DNA of 64,000 nt from Candidatus Pelagibacter communis (GTDB taxonomy: Bacteria > Pseudomonadota > Alphaproteobacteria > Pelagibacterales > Pelagibacteraceae): NCBI RefSeq assembly GCF_001180225.1, contig NZ_CVST01000040.1, positions 124,001 to 188,000 on the forward strand, in the 5' to 3' direction. Shown one piece after another: positions 9,172 through 19,705 of this stretch. The stretch's first letter is position 1. Each line of letters opens with the position of its first letter. A model generated the notes under the pieces. It was not told where the DNA came from. It ran no database searches and worked only from the letters and a program-made list of their open reading frames with translations. A program made the translations under genes and the position numbers.

Positions 9172-9682
9172 TATTTATCTCTTCAGATTTGTTCATAATT
9201 TCAATTAATATCATTAAAATTATACCTATAGTTATAAATATATCTGATACATTAAAAATAAACCAATGAAAATTACCCACATGAAAATCTATAAAATCTG
9301 GTACAGCTTTGTAAATTAGTCTATCAAAAAAATTTCCCAAAGCACCACCCAGTACTAATAATAGTGCAAATTTTCTTAAAGGATCACTTTTCTTTATCAT
9401 AAAAATAATAAAAATAATTACTATAAATATTAAAAAAGTTAGTAAATTATAAAAATAATCGTCATTAAATGAAAATAATCCAAACGCTATTCCCTCATTC
9501 CAAATTAAATGAATATTCAAAAATTTTGATGAGTATATTTCAGAATTAAAATTAAGTTTATCCTGATGAATTACAAATAGTTTTGAAATTCTGTCTAAAA
9601 AAAAAATGATTAAAATAATAACCATTTCTAAAAAATAATTTTTAAATATTTTATTTAAAGACATTAAGAACTTTGAGGACAA
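9158..9682 (-). CDS. lspA: Lipoprotein signal peptidase LspA
   Basis: Inner-membrane aspartyl protease that removes signal peptides from diacylglyceryl-modified prolipoproteins. Four hydrophobic helices are visible. The two catalytic Asp residues are in GGALGNFFDRL and FNVSDIFI, and the family's HLIWNEGIAFGL element is present. Length is 174 aa, normal. It overlaps ileS by 19 bases and the DUF3035 lipoprotein by 14 bases. The ileS-lspA order is widely conserved. Confidence 0.94.
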   Translation of the reverse strand: MSSKFLMSLNKIFKNYFLEMVIILIIFFLDRISKLFVIHQDKLNFNSEIYSSKFLNIHLIWNEGIAFGLFSFNDDYFYNLLTFLIFIVIIFIIFMIKKSDPLRKFALLLVLGGALGNFFDRLIYKAVPDFIDFHVGNFHWFIFNVSDIFITIGIILMILIEIMNKSEEINNEKI

Positions 9683-12393
9683 TTAGATCTGGCACATCCT
9701 TTTTCATTTATTTTCCAACACATAGAGCATTTCGTTCCTTTTGCTTTTTCTGTAAGAACATTTACGTCGATATTATTTTCATATTTAACTTCAGCTTTAG
9801 ATGTTATACAAAGCTCTGAAAAATCAATATCCTTTGTGATACTTTCTAAATTTTGATCTAAATGAATTTTAATTTCAGCTTCTAAACTTGATCCTATTAC
9901 TTTGGCTGCTCTTTTTTCTTCTATACTTACATTACATAAATTTCTGATTTTAATTAACTCAATCCATTTCTTATTTAATTTTTCATTATGAAAACTTTTT
10001 GGGAAAGTTAAAAAGTTTTCTAAATGAATACTTTTTTGGTTTTTAAATAATAATTGATAAATTTCTTCAGTTGTGAAAGACAATATTGGAGCAAACCATC
10101 TAAGCAGAGAATTTAAAATTATATTTAGCAACAAGATAGTTGATTTTCGCTTAGGGTCATCTAAAGAATCACAGTATAAAGTGTCTTTTCTTATATCAAA
10201 ATAAAAAGCTGACAAATCTACAGTACAAAAATTTAATAATTCTTTATACAAATTATGAAAATCATAATTCTCAAAATATTTTTTGAAATTATTGTTTAAA
10301 GAATACAATTTGTGTAGCATATACTGCTCTAAATCAGGTAATTTATTTAGTTCTATTTTTTCAAGATCAATTATCTCAAAATTATCGTTAAGATTTCCTA
10401 ACAAATATCTAAATGTATTTCTAATCTTCCTATAGGAGTCTGCGTGTTGATCTAAGATTGAATAATCTATTCTTAAATCTTCAGAATAATTAGATGATGC
10501 TACCCAAATTCTTAAAATATCTGCTCCATATTTTTTTAAAATATCTTCTGGAGCAATCACATTTCCTAATGATTTAGACATTTTTAAACCTTTTCCATCT
10601 ACGACAAAACCGTGAGATAAAATTGAGTCAAAAGGAGCTCTGCCTCTAGTTCCACATGATTCTAATAATGATGAATGAAACCACCCTCTATGTTGATCTG
10701 AACCTTCTAAATACATTGATGCTGGCCATTTAAGGTCATTTCTTTTCTCTAATACAAATGAGTGAGTTGAGCCACTATCAAACCAAACTTCAACGATATC
10801 ACTTAATTTATCATAATCTTGGGCTTTATATTTATCGCCTAAAAATCTTTGCGGATCGTCTGAAAACCAACAATCAGATCCTTCTTTTTCATAAATTGCT
10901 GCAATATTTTCATTAACTTCATCATCAACTAAAATTTCTTTAGTTTTTTTATTAACAAAAATAGGTAAAGGGACACCCCACACTCTTTGTCTAGAAACGC
11001 ACCAATCAGGTCTAGTTTCGATCATAGATTTTAATCTTTCTTTTCCCTTGCTTGGATAAAATGTTGTATCATCAATGGCTTTTAAAGCTTTGTCTCTTAA
11101 TTTATGACTTTCCATAGAAATAAACCACTGAGGTGTTGCTCTATGAACCAATGGTGCTTTTGATCTCCAAGAATGAGGATAAGAATGAACTAGCTCACCA
11201 TTTGATAATAAATTTTTTTGCTCTTTAAGTTTTTCAATTACTATTGGATTAGCTTTAAAAATATGAATACCTTCAAATAATTTTACATTATTTGTATATT
11301 TCCCATCACCATCAACTGTCTCTATTGCTTTTATTCCATTATTCAAACATAAATTAAAATCATCTGGTCCATGACTTGGCGCACAATGAACTATTCCAGT
11401 ACCCTGCTCTGTCGTCACAAATCTTGCTTCTAACATTGGGATCTCAGTTTCATAACCTAATTTTAAAAAGGGATGATTACAAATAGTATCTTTGAACTCT
11501 TTTCCTTTAAACTTTTTAATCTCTTTATAATTTTTAATTCCACATTCTTTTATGACTGACTCAAGTAAAGCTTGTGCGACAACTATTTTTCTGTTTTGAA
11601 AATCTCCCTCATCATTAACTTGCAATAAAACATATTCTAATGCTTCATTATAAGCTAAAGCTTTGTTTGCAGGAATCGTCCATGGTGTTGTGGTCCAAAT
11701 TATAATTTCACTTTTTTCTAATTCTTTGATCTTAGACGACCTTACTGGAAACGATGTATATATAGTATCTGACTTATGATCTTGGTATTCTACTTCTGCA
11801 TCAGCAAGTGCAGTCTTTTCTACAGTTGACCATAAAACTGGTTTGTAACCTCGATATAAACTTCCTTCTTTAAGAAATTTTCCTAGCTCTCTTACTATTT
11901 GAGCTTCCGCATCAAAGCTCATTGTAGAATAATAATTTTCCCAATCACCAACTACGCCTAATCTTTTAAATTGACCTTTGTGAATTTCAATCCATTTTTC
12001 CGCAAAAGATCTACACTCTTTTCTGAACTCAACTATAGGAACATCATTTTTATTTTTCTTATTTTTTTTGTATTCCTCTTCTATTTTCCATTCAATGGGC
12101 AAACCATGACAATCCCATCCAGGGACATAAATTGAGTCTTTTCCATCCATTTGATGAAATTTTACAATTATATCTTTTAAAATTTTATTTAATGCTGTCC
12201 CCATATGAATATTGCCATTTGCATAGGGAGGGCCATCGTGTAAAATAAATTTTTCTTTGCCTTTACTAGATTTTCTCAATTGATCATAAAGATTTATTTT
12301 TTGCCAATAATCCAGAATCTCAGGCTCTCTGATTGGTAAATTGGCCTTCATAGAGAAAGCTGTTTTAGGTAAATTTATATTAGATTTACTCAT
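9664..12393 (-). CDS. ileS: Isoleucyl-tRNA synthetase
   Basis: Class I aminoacyl-tRNA synthetase charging tRNA-Ile. The HIGH-type signature is NIHMGTALNK near residue 62 and the KMSKS loop is LKMSKSLGN in the middle of the protein. A CP1 editing domain with the TTTPWTIPANKALAY region is present, as is a C-terminal zinc-knuckle-like tail (CSMCW...CARSNCP). 909 residues is the expected size. It sits in an operon with ribF upstream (4-base overlap) and lspA downstream. Confidence 0.96.
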   Translation of the reverse strand: MSKSNINLPKTAFSMKANLPIREPEILDYWQKINLYDQLRKSSKGKEKFILHDGPPYANGNIHMGTALNKILKDIIVKFHQMDGKDSIYVPGWDCHGLPIEWKIEEEYKKNKKNKNDVPIVEFRKECRSFAEKWIEIHKGQFKRLGVVGDWENYYSTMSFDAEAQIVRELGKFLKEGSLYRGYKPVLWSTVEKTALADAEVEYQDHKSDTIYTSFPVRSSKIKELEKSEIIIWTTTPWTIPANKALAYNEALEYVLLQVNDEGDFQNRKIVVAQALLESVIKECGIKNYKEIKKFKGKEFKDTICNHPFLKLGYETEIPMLEARFVTTEQGTGIVHCAPSHGPDDFNLCLNNGIKAIETVDGDGKYTNNVKLFEGIHIFKANPIVIEKLKEQKNLLSNGELVHSYPHSWRSKAPLVHRATPQWFISMESHKLRDKALKAIDDTTFYPSKGKERLKSMIETRPDWCVSRQRVWGVPLPIFVNKKTKEILVDDEVNENIAAIYEKEGSDCWFSDDPQRFLGDKYKAQDYDKLSDIVEVWFDSGSTHSFVLEKRNDLKWPASMYLEGSDQHRGWFHSSLLESCGTRGRAPFDSILSHGFVVDGKGLKMSKSLGNVIAPEDILKKYGADILRIWVASSNYSEDLRIDYSILDQHADSYRKIRNTFRYLLGNLNDNFEIIDLEKIELNKLPDLEQYMLHKLYSLNNNFKKYFENYDFHNLYKELLNFCTVDLSAFYFDIRKDTLYCDSLDDPKRKSTILLLNIILNSLLRWFAPILSFTTEEIYQLLFKNQKSIHLENFLTFPKSFHNEKLNKKWIELIKIRNLCNVSIEEKRAAKVIGSSLEAEIKIHLDQNLESITKDIDFSELCITSKAEVKYENNIDVNVLTEKAKGTKCSMCWKINEKGCARSNCPQSS

Positions 12394-13313
12394 TTAGTTT
12401 TTTTTGCAATATTTAAATCAGATTTAATTTGTTTTCTGAGTTGATCAACATTCTTAAATTTTTTTTCTTTTCTAATAAACTTTAAAAACTGCACTGATAA
12501 AAGCTTATTATAAAGATTTCCAGAAAAATTAAACAAATGTACCTCAAGTAAGATTTTTTTTTGATTAAATGTGGGTCTGTAGCCAAGATTTGCTATACCA
12601 CTCAATTTTTTTTGATTTTTTTTTCTTAATACTCTTACTGCATAAACTCCTGGCTGTGCTAAGACATAATCCTTAATATCTATGTTACATGTTGGAAAAC
12701 CAATTTTTTTTCCAACTTGTCTTCCCTTTTGAACTATTCCATCAATGGTCCACTCTCTTCCTAAAAATTTATTAGCTCTATTTAAATTACCTTTTTCCAG
12801 CAAGTTTCTTATTATCGTTGAAGATACTATTTTTTTACTTTTTAAAAGTGGCTTTGGTTTGATTACTTTATAATTATAATTTTTTTCATTTTGTATAAGT
12901 AATTTAACATCACCTTCTCTTTTATTTCCAAATCTAAAATTATTACTTACAAATATAAATTTACAATTGAGTTTTTTATATAAAATTTCTTTTATAAATT
13001 TAGTTGATTTTATTTTAGAAAAATTTTTATCAAATTTTTTTGTAATTATAAAATCTACTTTTAATTCTTTGAGTAATTCTATTTTTTGATTTACAGAAGA
13101 AATTTTAAAATTCTTCAATGAATTATTAAAATACATCTTAGGCATTGGATCAAAATTAATCACACCAATTTTTGAATTATATTTTTTTTTATATGATAGA
13201 GCTAATTTAAATAATTTTTGATGTCCTAAGTGAAGACCATCAAAATTTCCAATTAATATAATTGAGTTTTTATGGTGATTATTAATATTGAAATTTTTAT
13301 ATAACTTTACCAT
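12390..13313 (-). CDS. ribF: Bifunctional riboflavin kinase/FAD synthetase RibF
   Basis: Converts riboflavin to FMN and then FAD. The N-terminal nucleotidyltransferase domain starts with IGNFDGLHLGHQKL. The C-terminal kinase domain has GKKIGFPTCNI and the Gly-rich GVYAVRV segment with the downstream GYRPTF motif. Length is 307 aa, typical. The operon order HAD-ribF-ileS-lspA is compact, with 7- and 4-base overlaps, so expression is probably coupled. Confidence 0.94.
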   Translation of the reverse strand: MVKLYKNFNINNHHKNSIILIGNFDGLHLGHQKLFKLALSYKKKYNSKIGVINFDPMPKMYFNNSLKNFKISSVNQKIELLKELKVDFIITKKFDKNFSKIKSTKFIKEILYKKLNCKFIFVSNNFRFGNKREGDVKLLIQNEKNYNYKVIKPKPLLKSKKIVSSTIIRNLLEKGNLNRANKFLGREWTIDGIVQKGRQVGKKIGFPTCNIDIKDYVLAQPGVYAVRVLRKKNQKKLSGIANLGYRPTFNQKKILLEVHLFNFSGNLYNKLLSVQFLKFIRKEKKFKNVDQLRKQIKSDLNIAKKTK

Positions 13314-14125
13314 TTTAATTCTGTTTGAGTAAAATTAACGATAGCTTCATACTCTTTTGATACTTCGGTAACTCCTTTGTTCTGTATTTCTTCTTTATGA
13401 ATTCCATTACAAACCAACAAGGAATGGTAATTTAATAAGTTAGCACCCTTTATATCTGTATTTAAATTATCACCAATTGCCAAAACTTTCTTACCAATAT
13501 TGTCTATAGACTGATTATAAACCTCAGCATGAGGTTTGCCGAAATAAATTACTTCTCCTCCCATTTTTTCAAAAACCATAGCAACTGAACCTGCACACAA
13601 TTCTCTAATATTACCTCTATCAACAATTAAATCAGGGTTGGTACAAATCATTTTTTTTGTTATGTGTTTTTCAAGCAAGCTTTTATAATAACTTAAATCA
13701 TCCTCATGGTCATCAAACAAACCTGTACAAAGTAAATATTCACTTTCATTTAGTTCGGTTGATTTATTATTTTTAAATTCATTGAATAAATCAAAATCTC
13801 TAGGGGGACCTATATGAAAAAAATTCTTAGATTTGAAAGATGTTTTTAAAAAATTTAAAGCTGCTTCACCCGAGGTATAAACATGCTTTGTCAAATCTTC
13901 ACTCATACCCATTTTTTCTAAAAATTTATTCACTGTAGTATTTGGTCTTGGAGCATTGGTTAATAGAACAAAACTTTTATTTTTTTTCTTCAGTTCATTC
14001 AGAGTTGCTATTGCCGAGTTATGTAATTTGACACCATTATGAATGACCCCCCATAAATCTATGTAAAATAGGTCATAATTATTAGCAATTGACTGAAGGC
14101 CATCTAGGTCTAAATTTTTAGTCAT
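13307..14125 (-). CDS. HAD-superfamily IIA phosphatase (TIGR01459 type)
   Basis: Haloacid-dehalogenase-like hydrolase of the NagD/class IIA group. Motif I appears as FYIDLWGVIHNG near residue 19, with DLWGV in place of DxDG as in the TIGR01459 subfamily. Motif II is VLLTNAPR and the C-terminal metal motif is GDNLNTDIKGA. The cap domain lies between. The substrate is unknown; the position next to ribF raises the possibility of a flavin or other phosphoester substrate, but this is only contextual. First gene of the minus-strand operon, reading away from groES. Confidence 0.82.
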   Translation of the reverse strand: MTKNLDLDGLQSIANNYDLFYIDLWGVIHNGVKLHNSAIATLNELKKKNKSFVLLTNAPRPNTTVNKFLEKMGMSEDLTKHVYTSGEAALNFLKTSFKSKNFFHIGPPRDFDLFNEFKNNKSTELNESEYLLCTGLFDDHEDDLSYYKSLLEKHITKKMICTNPDLIVDRGNIRELCAGSVAMVFEKMGGEVIYFGKPHAEVYNQSIDNIGKKVLAIGDNLNTDIKGANLLNYHSLLVCNGIHKEEIQNKGVTEVSKEYEAIVNFTQTELKW

Positions 14126-14191
14126 TATTTTACCTATAAACCATAATATTTATATTTTCCTAGCATAATTACTCTGAAAAGATTCTCTAAT

Positions 14192-14219
14192 CTTGAAATA
14201 GGCTACGAAATATCTATAT
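14192..14219 (+). promoter_or_regulatory. RpoH (sigma-32)-like promoter of groES
   Basis: A -35-like CTTGAAAT at 14192-14199 is followed by ATCTATAT at 14212-14219, which matches 5 of 8 positions of the sigma-32 -10 CCCCATNT. The gap is 14 bases counted from CTTGAA. An inverted repeat AAGATT-CTCT-AATCTT (14179-14194) overlaps the -35 element. No CIRCE/HrcA operator (TTAGCACTC repeats) is seen. The call is motif matching plus the heat-shock identity of the downstream genes. Confidence 0.6.
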
Positions 14220-14255
14220 GAGGCTCATATTTATATAGAATTATAAAGGAGATTT

Positions 14256-14546
14256 ATGAAGTTTAAACCGTTACATGACAGAGTACTAATCGAAGTTTTA
14301 GACAGTAGTGAAAAAACTGCTGGTGGAATAATTATACCAGATACAGCTCAAGAAAAGCCTCAAGAAGGAAAAGTTGTTGCTGTTGGTGGTGGAGCTAAAA
14401 CAGAAGATGGAAAAACAATTCCAATGGATGTTAAAGTTGGAGACAAAGTTTTATTTGGCAAATGGTCTGGGACTGAAGTCAAAATAGATGGCAAAGAATA
14501 TAGCATAATGAAAGAGTCTGACATTATGGGTATTTCAAGTAAGTAA
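14256..14546 (+). CDS. groES: Co-chaperonin GroES
   Basis: Heptameric lid of the GroEL chaperonin, 96 aa, full length. It has the family's N-terminal [11 protein letters not shown], the mobile loop [20 protein letters not shown] and the C-terminal [18 protein letters not shown] strong Shine-Dalgarno sequence AAGGAG (14246-14251) sits 4 bases before the ATG. It lies 23 bases upstream of groEL in a classic two-gene heat-shock operon with an RpoH-like promoter. Confidence 0.97.
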   Translation: MKFKPLHDRVLIEVLDSSEKTAGGIIIPDTAQEKPQEGKVVAVGGGAKTEDGKTIPMDVKVGDKVLFGKWSGTEVKIDGKEYSIMKESDIMGISSK

Positions 14547-14551
14547 TTTAA

Positions 14552-16234
<1,683 letters not shown>

Positions 16235-16260
16235 TCCCACTACTCTAAAACTAAAATTTA

Positions 16261-16290
16261 AAAGGCCATCATATGATGGCCTTTTTTTTT
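16261..16290 (+). terminator. Intrinsic terminator of groESL
   Basis: Perfect palindrome with arms AAAGGCCATC and GATGGCCTTT around an ATAT loop, followed by a run of about ten T on the plus strand. It lies 27 bases after the groEL stop. This is the clearest Rho-independent terminator in the window. Confidence 0.93.
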
Positions 16291-16305
16291 AGGTAAATAT
16301 TGATT

Positions 16306-16422
16306 ATGTCTAAAAGATACAGTGGAAAGTCATTTAAAGATTCGAGTGTAAAAAAAAAACCCAAATTAAGTTTTAAAGAAAAAAGGAAACTTAAAAAAGA
16401 TAAACAAAAAAAGCCTAATTAA
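16306..16422 (+). CDS. Possible small, highly basic peptide (38 aa)
   Basis: An open frame of 38 codons starting ATG-TCT-AAA-AGA and ending TAA, located between the groEL terminator and typA. The product is Lys-dominated (16 Lys and 2 Arg of 38, three acidic residues) and begins MSKRYSGKSFKDSSVKKKPK. There is no good Shine-Dalgarno sequence. I do not recognise it. Basic composition would suit binding to RNA or ribosomes, but an AT-rich genome produces Lys-rich frames easily, so it may not be a gene. Confidence 0.4.
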   Translation: MSKRYSGKSFKDSSVKKKPKLSFKEKRKLKKDKQKKPN

Positions 16423-16507
16423 TCACAAGTTATTTAAATTAATCAAGCCAGTCATGAGTTTTTTTAAGTTTTAATATCAAATTAAATATGTATAAGAGCC
16501 ACAATTT

Positions 16508-18334
16508 ATGAGCAACAATATAAGAAACATCACAATCATAGCCCATGTCGACCATGGCAAAACTACTTTGATTGATAATTTAATGAAACAAAGTGGATCA
16601 TTTAGAGAAAATGAAGTTGTTGATGAAAGATTAATGGACTCTGGGGAACTAGAAAAAGAAAGAGGAATTACAATTCTTGCAAAACCTGCATCTATTAACT
16701 GGAATGATTCAAGAATAAATATTATCGATACGCCTGGCCACAGAGATTTTGCAGCAGAAGTTGAAAGAGTTTTGAGTATGGCTGACGGAGCTCTTTTATT
16801 AATCGACTCTGCAGAAGGAGTAATGCCTCAAACAAAATTTGTTTTATCGAAAGCATTAAAACAAGGTTTGAAACCAATTGTAGTGATCAATAAATTAGAT
16901 AAAGCGGATCAAAGGGCTAATGAGGTTTTAGATGAAACTTTTGATTTATTTGTAAGTTTAGATGCAAATGAAGAACAATTAGATTTTCCTGTTTTATATG
17001 CAAGTGGAAGATCTGGATGGGCTGATCATGAGGTAGATGGACCAAGAGAAAATTTAAATCCTTTATTAGACTTAATTGTGGAGCACGTTAAACCGGCTGA
17101 ATTAGATAAAACCAAACCTTTTGCAATGTTATCTACATTGCTTTATTCAGACAGTTTTTTAGGTAGAAGTCTTGTGGGTAGAATTACACAAGGTACAGCA
17201 AGAGCAAATCAACCAATCAAAGCTATTAATTTAAATGGTGAAAAAGTTGATGAAGGAAAATTAACAAAGATTTTTAGATATGAAGGAACTAAAAAAGTTC
17301 CAATTGATGTTGGAGAAGCAGGAGATATTGTCGTTGTAGCTGGATTAGAAAAGGCAAATGTTGCTGATACAATCTGTAATTTGGAAGTTAATGATCCTAT
17401 ACCAGCAACTCCGATTGATCCTCCTACAATGTCGATTACAATAACTGTTAATACTTCTCCATTAGCAGGAACAGAGGGTAAAAAACTTACAAGTACACAA
17501 ATTAGAGAAAGATTAGTTCAAGAAGCACAAAACAATGTTGGAATTACTTTTTCAGAAAATGATGGAAAAGACTCATTCGTTGTAAGTGGACGAGGTGAAT
17601 TAATGTTGGAAATACTTCTTACTCAAATGAGAAGAGAAGGTTTTGAAATGACAGTGAGTCCACCAAAAGTTTTGTTTAAGACTGATGAGCAAGGAAACAA
17701 ACTTGAACCAATTGAAGAAATTACTATGGATTTAGATGAAGAACACTCTTCAAAAGTAATCGACTCAATGAATAGAAGAAAAGGTAAGTTAATTGAACTA
17801 AAAGATACCGGTACAAATAAGAAAAGATTGATATTTCATGCACCTACGAGAGGTTTGATGGGATACACAAGTAGATTTCTAACTCTTACTAAAGGGGAAG
17901 GTGTAATTAATAGAATATTCCACGACTACGGACCTTTCGAAGGTGAAATGGAAGGTAGAAGAAATGGTGCATTGATTGCTATGGAACAAGGTAAAGCAGT
18001 AGCTTTTGCAATCTTTAACCTTCAAGCAAGAGGAGAAATGTTTGTCACTCATAATGATCCTGTTTATCCAGGTATGATTGTTGGATTATCACCAAAACCA
18101 GGAGACATGATTATAAATGTCATGAAAGGAAAAAAATTAACAAACATGAGAACACAAGGAACTGACGAAAACGTAGTTCTTACTCCTGTTAGAAAAATGT
18201 CAATAGCTGAACAACTAAGTATGCTTAACAGTGATGAAGCATTAGAGATTACTCCTGAGTCTTGTAGATTGAGAAAAGCAATTCTTGATCCTCATGAAAG
18301 AAAAAAAAGTGAGAAAACTAGCGCAGCTGCTTAG
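16508..18334 (+). CDS. typA: Ribosome-associated GTPase TypA/BipA
   Basis: Translational GTPase related to EF-G that acts on the ribosome in stress adaptation and 50S assembly. G1 is AHVDHGKTTL, the switch region is ERGITILAK, G3 is DTPGHRDF and G4 is NKLDKADQR, all in the first ~140 residues. The BipA-specific C-terminal domain includes the HAPTRGLMGY and RTQGTDENVVL segments. 608 aa is standard. A TATAAG box at 16491-16496 lies 11 bases before the ATG and no Shine-Dalgarno sequence is seen. The 3' end overlaps the convergent membrane-protein gene by 4 bases (TTAG). Confidence 0.96.
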   Translation: MSNNIRNITIIAHVDHGKTTLIDNLMKQSGSFRENEVVDERLMDSGELEKERGITILAKPASINWNDSRINIIDTPGHRDFAAEVERVLSMADGALLLIDSAEGVMPQTKFVLSKALKQGLKPIVVINKLDKADQRANEVLDETFDLFVSLDANEEQLDFPVLYASGRSGWADHEVDGPRENLNPLLDLIVEHVKPAELDKTKPFAMLSTLLYSDSFLGRSLVGRITQGTARANQPIKAINLNGEKVDEGKLTKIFRYEGTKKVPIDVGEAGDIVVVAGLEKANVADTICNLEVNDPIPATPIDPPTMSITITVNTSPLAGTEGKKLTSTQIRERLVQEAQNNVGITFSENDGKDSFVVSGRGELMLEILLTQMRREGFEMTVSPPKVLFKTDEQGNKLEPIEEITMDLDEEHSSKVIDSMNRRKGKLIELKDTGTNKKRLIFHAPTRGLMGYTSRFLTLTKGEGVINRIFHDYGPFEGEMEGRRNGALIAMEQGKAVAFAIFNLQARGEMFVTHNDPVYPGMIVGLSPKPGDMIINVMKGKKLTNMRTQGTDENVVLTPVRKMSIAEQLSMLNSDEALEITPESCRLRKAILDPHERKKSEKTSAAA

Positions 18335-18978
18335 TTAAATATTTTTCCAACTAAAAATAGTCCTAAAGCTACACAAGGGCCAATTCCAAAAGCAAATATA
18401 AGTGTGCCCACTCCAACGGTCCCACCTAAATACCAACCAATAATTACAACAGTAATTTCTAAAAAAGCTCTTACCAAGGCTATAGGTAAATTTGTTGTTT
18501 TTGTTAGTCCTGTCATTAAACCATCTCGTGGACCTGGACCAAGGTTAGCTACTAAATAAATACCACTACCAAGTCCTACTAAAATTACTGAAAGAACTGC
18601 TAATAAATATTTTGTAAAAAGAGATGAAGGCGGTTGAAAATAATTTAGAGTGAAATCAATCATAGCAGCAATCACGATGATATTAAATATTGTTCCAAGG
18701 CCTGGTTTTTGTTTTAAAAAAATCCATAAAAAAAGTACTCCTACACTTACAAAAAAAGTTGCTGCTCCAATGGATAAACTGGAGTTAAGTGAAATTCCTT
18801 CAGCTAATACTGACCAGGGTGAGTTTCCAGTTGTTGATAAAATTAACAAACCTTCTCCTAAACCAAAAATTGTTAATCCAAAAATTAAGAAAAATGACGT
18901 TGAAAATTTTGGTCTGAAATTCAAACTTTCATTTGAGCTCCAATTTACTTTCGGAATATTTTTTATAGATAGGAACAT
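18331..18978 (-). CDS. YczE/YitT-type integral membrane protein
   Basis: Predicted five- to six-helix membrane protein of 215 aa. The family pattern includes TIFGLGEGLLILSTTGNSPW near the N-terminus and GIYLVANLGPGPRDGLMTGL in the second half. These LGxxPWDxL-like loops are typical of YczE/YyaS proteins. The family has no firmly established function; some members are annotated as regulators or transporters. It is convergent with typA and starts 44 bases from the divergent DUF6134-like gene. Confidence 0.72.
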   Translation of the reverse strand: MFLSIKNIPKVNWSSNESLNFRPKFSTSFFLIFGLTIFGLGEGLLILSTTGNSPWSVLAEGISLNSSLSIGAATFFVSVGVLFLWIFLKQKPGLGTIFNIIVIAAMIDFTLNYFQPPSSLFTKYLLAVLSVILVGLGSGIYLVANLGPGPRDGLMTGLTKTTNLPIALVRAFLEITVVIIGWYLGGTVGVGTLIFAFGIGPCVALGLFLVGKIFN

Positions 18979-19022
18979 TAAATACTGATACTCTTAAATT
19001 TCTTTTTATTTATATTGTTATC

Positions 19023-19703
19023 ATGAAAAAATTTTATTTTATTCTTATATTATTTTTAATTACTTTTAACTCAAACGCGCATGTTGGTCATTATAATAAC
19101 TTTAAAAAAATTGAACTTGAAATATTAAGAAATAATGAAGTTATAGGATACAACAATTACTCTTTTTCTAGGAAAGACAATCAAACAACTGTAAATAATG
19201 AATATAAATTTACGGTAAAACTACTTGGAGCAACTATTTTTGAAGTAGAAGGTTTTGGAGAAGAAAAATATTTAGGAGATAATTTAATTTCCTTTAAATC
19301 TAAAACACGTCAGAATAAAAAAGAAAAATTTGTAAATTTAATATTAAATAATCAAACTAATAAATTTGATATTCAAGGTTCTTCTTTTTCTGGTGAAGCT
19401 TCTTTGAAAAGTACAATTGGAAATTGGTGGAGCCATAAATTATTACAGGCAGAAAGCCAAATTAGTCCTATTTCTGGAAGTATAAAAGAACAACTAGTTA
19501 CATTTATCGGTAAGGAAAAAATCACTATCAATGGAAAAGAATTTAATACTGATCATTTTAAACTCACTTCAAAAGACATGACACTTCCAGAAGACAAAAG
19601 ATTAAATTTTGATATATGGCTTGATAAAAAAACTTCAGTGATAGTTAAAGTTACCTATGAAAGAATGGGAAGTTGGGAGTATAGAATTAAAAATATTGAG
19701 TAA
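19023..19703 (+). CDS. Secreted DUF6134-like protein
   Basis: 226-residue protein with a clear signal peptide (residues 1-19, ending SNAHV) and a beta-rich body. It contains the pattern IELEILRNNEVIGYNNYSF near the N-terminus and ends with DIWLDKKTSVIVKVTYERMGSWEYRIK. This resembles the DUF6134 (DUF3108-like) family of periplasmic lipid- or envelope-associated beta proteins. The function is unknown. It is convergent with the renalase-like gene, two bases apart. Confidence 0.65.
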   Translation: MKKFYFILILFLITFNSNAHVGHYNNFKKIELEILRNNEVIGYNNYSFSRKDNQTTVNNEYKFTVKLLGATIFEVEGFGEEKYLGDNLISFKSKTRQNKKEKFVNLILNNQTNKFDIQGSSFSGEASLKSTIGNWWSHKLLQAESQISPISGSIKEQLVTFIGKEKITINGKEFNTDHFKLTSKDMTLPEDKRLNFDIWLDKKTSVIVKVTYERMGSWEYRIKNIE

Positions 19704-19705
19704 TT

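Noticed and set aside
8876-9208. Plus-strand 110-codon frame opposite the DUF3035 lipoprotein and lspA start
   Set aside because: It lies wholly antisense to two well-supported genes and has no family resemblance.
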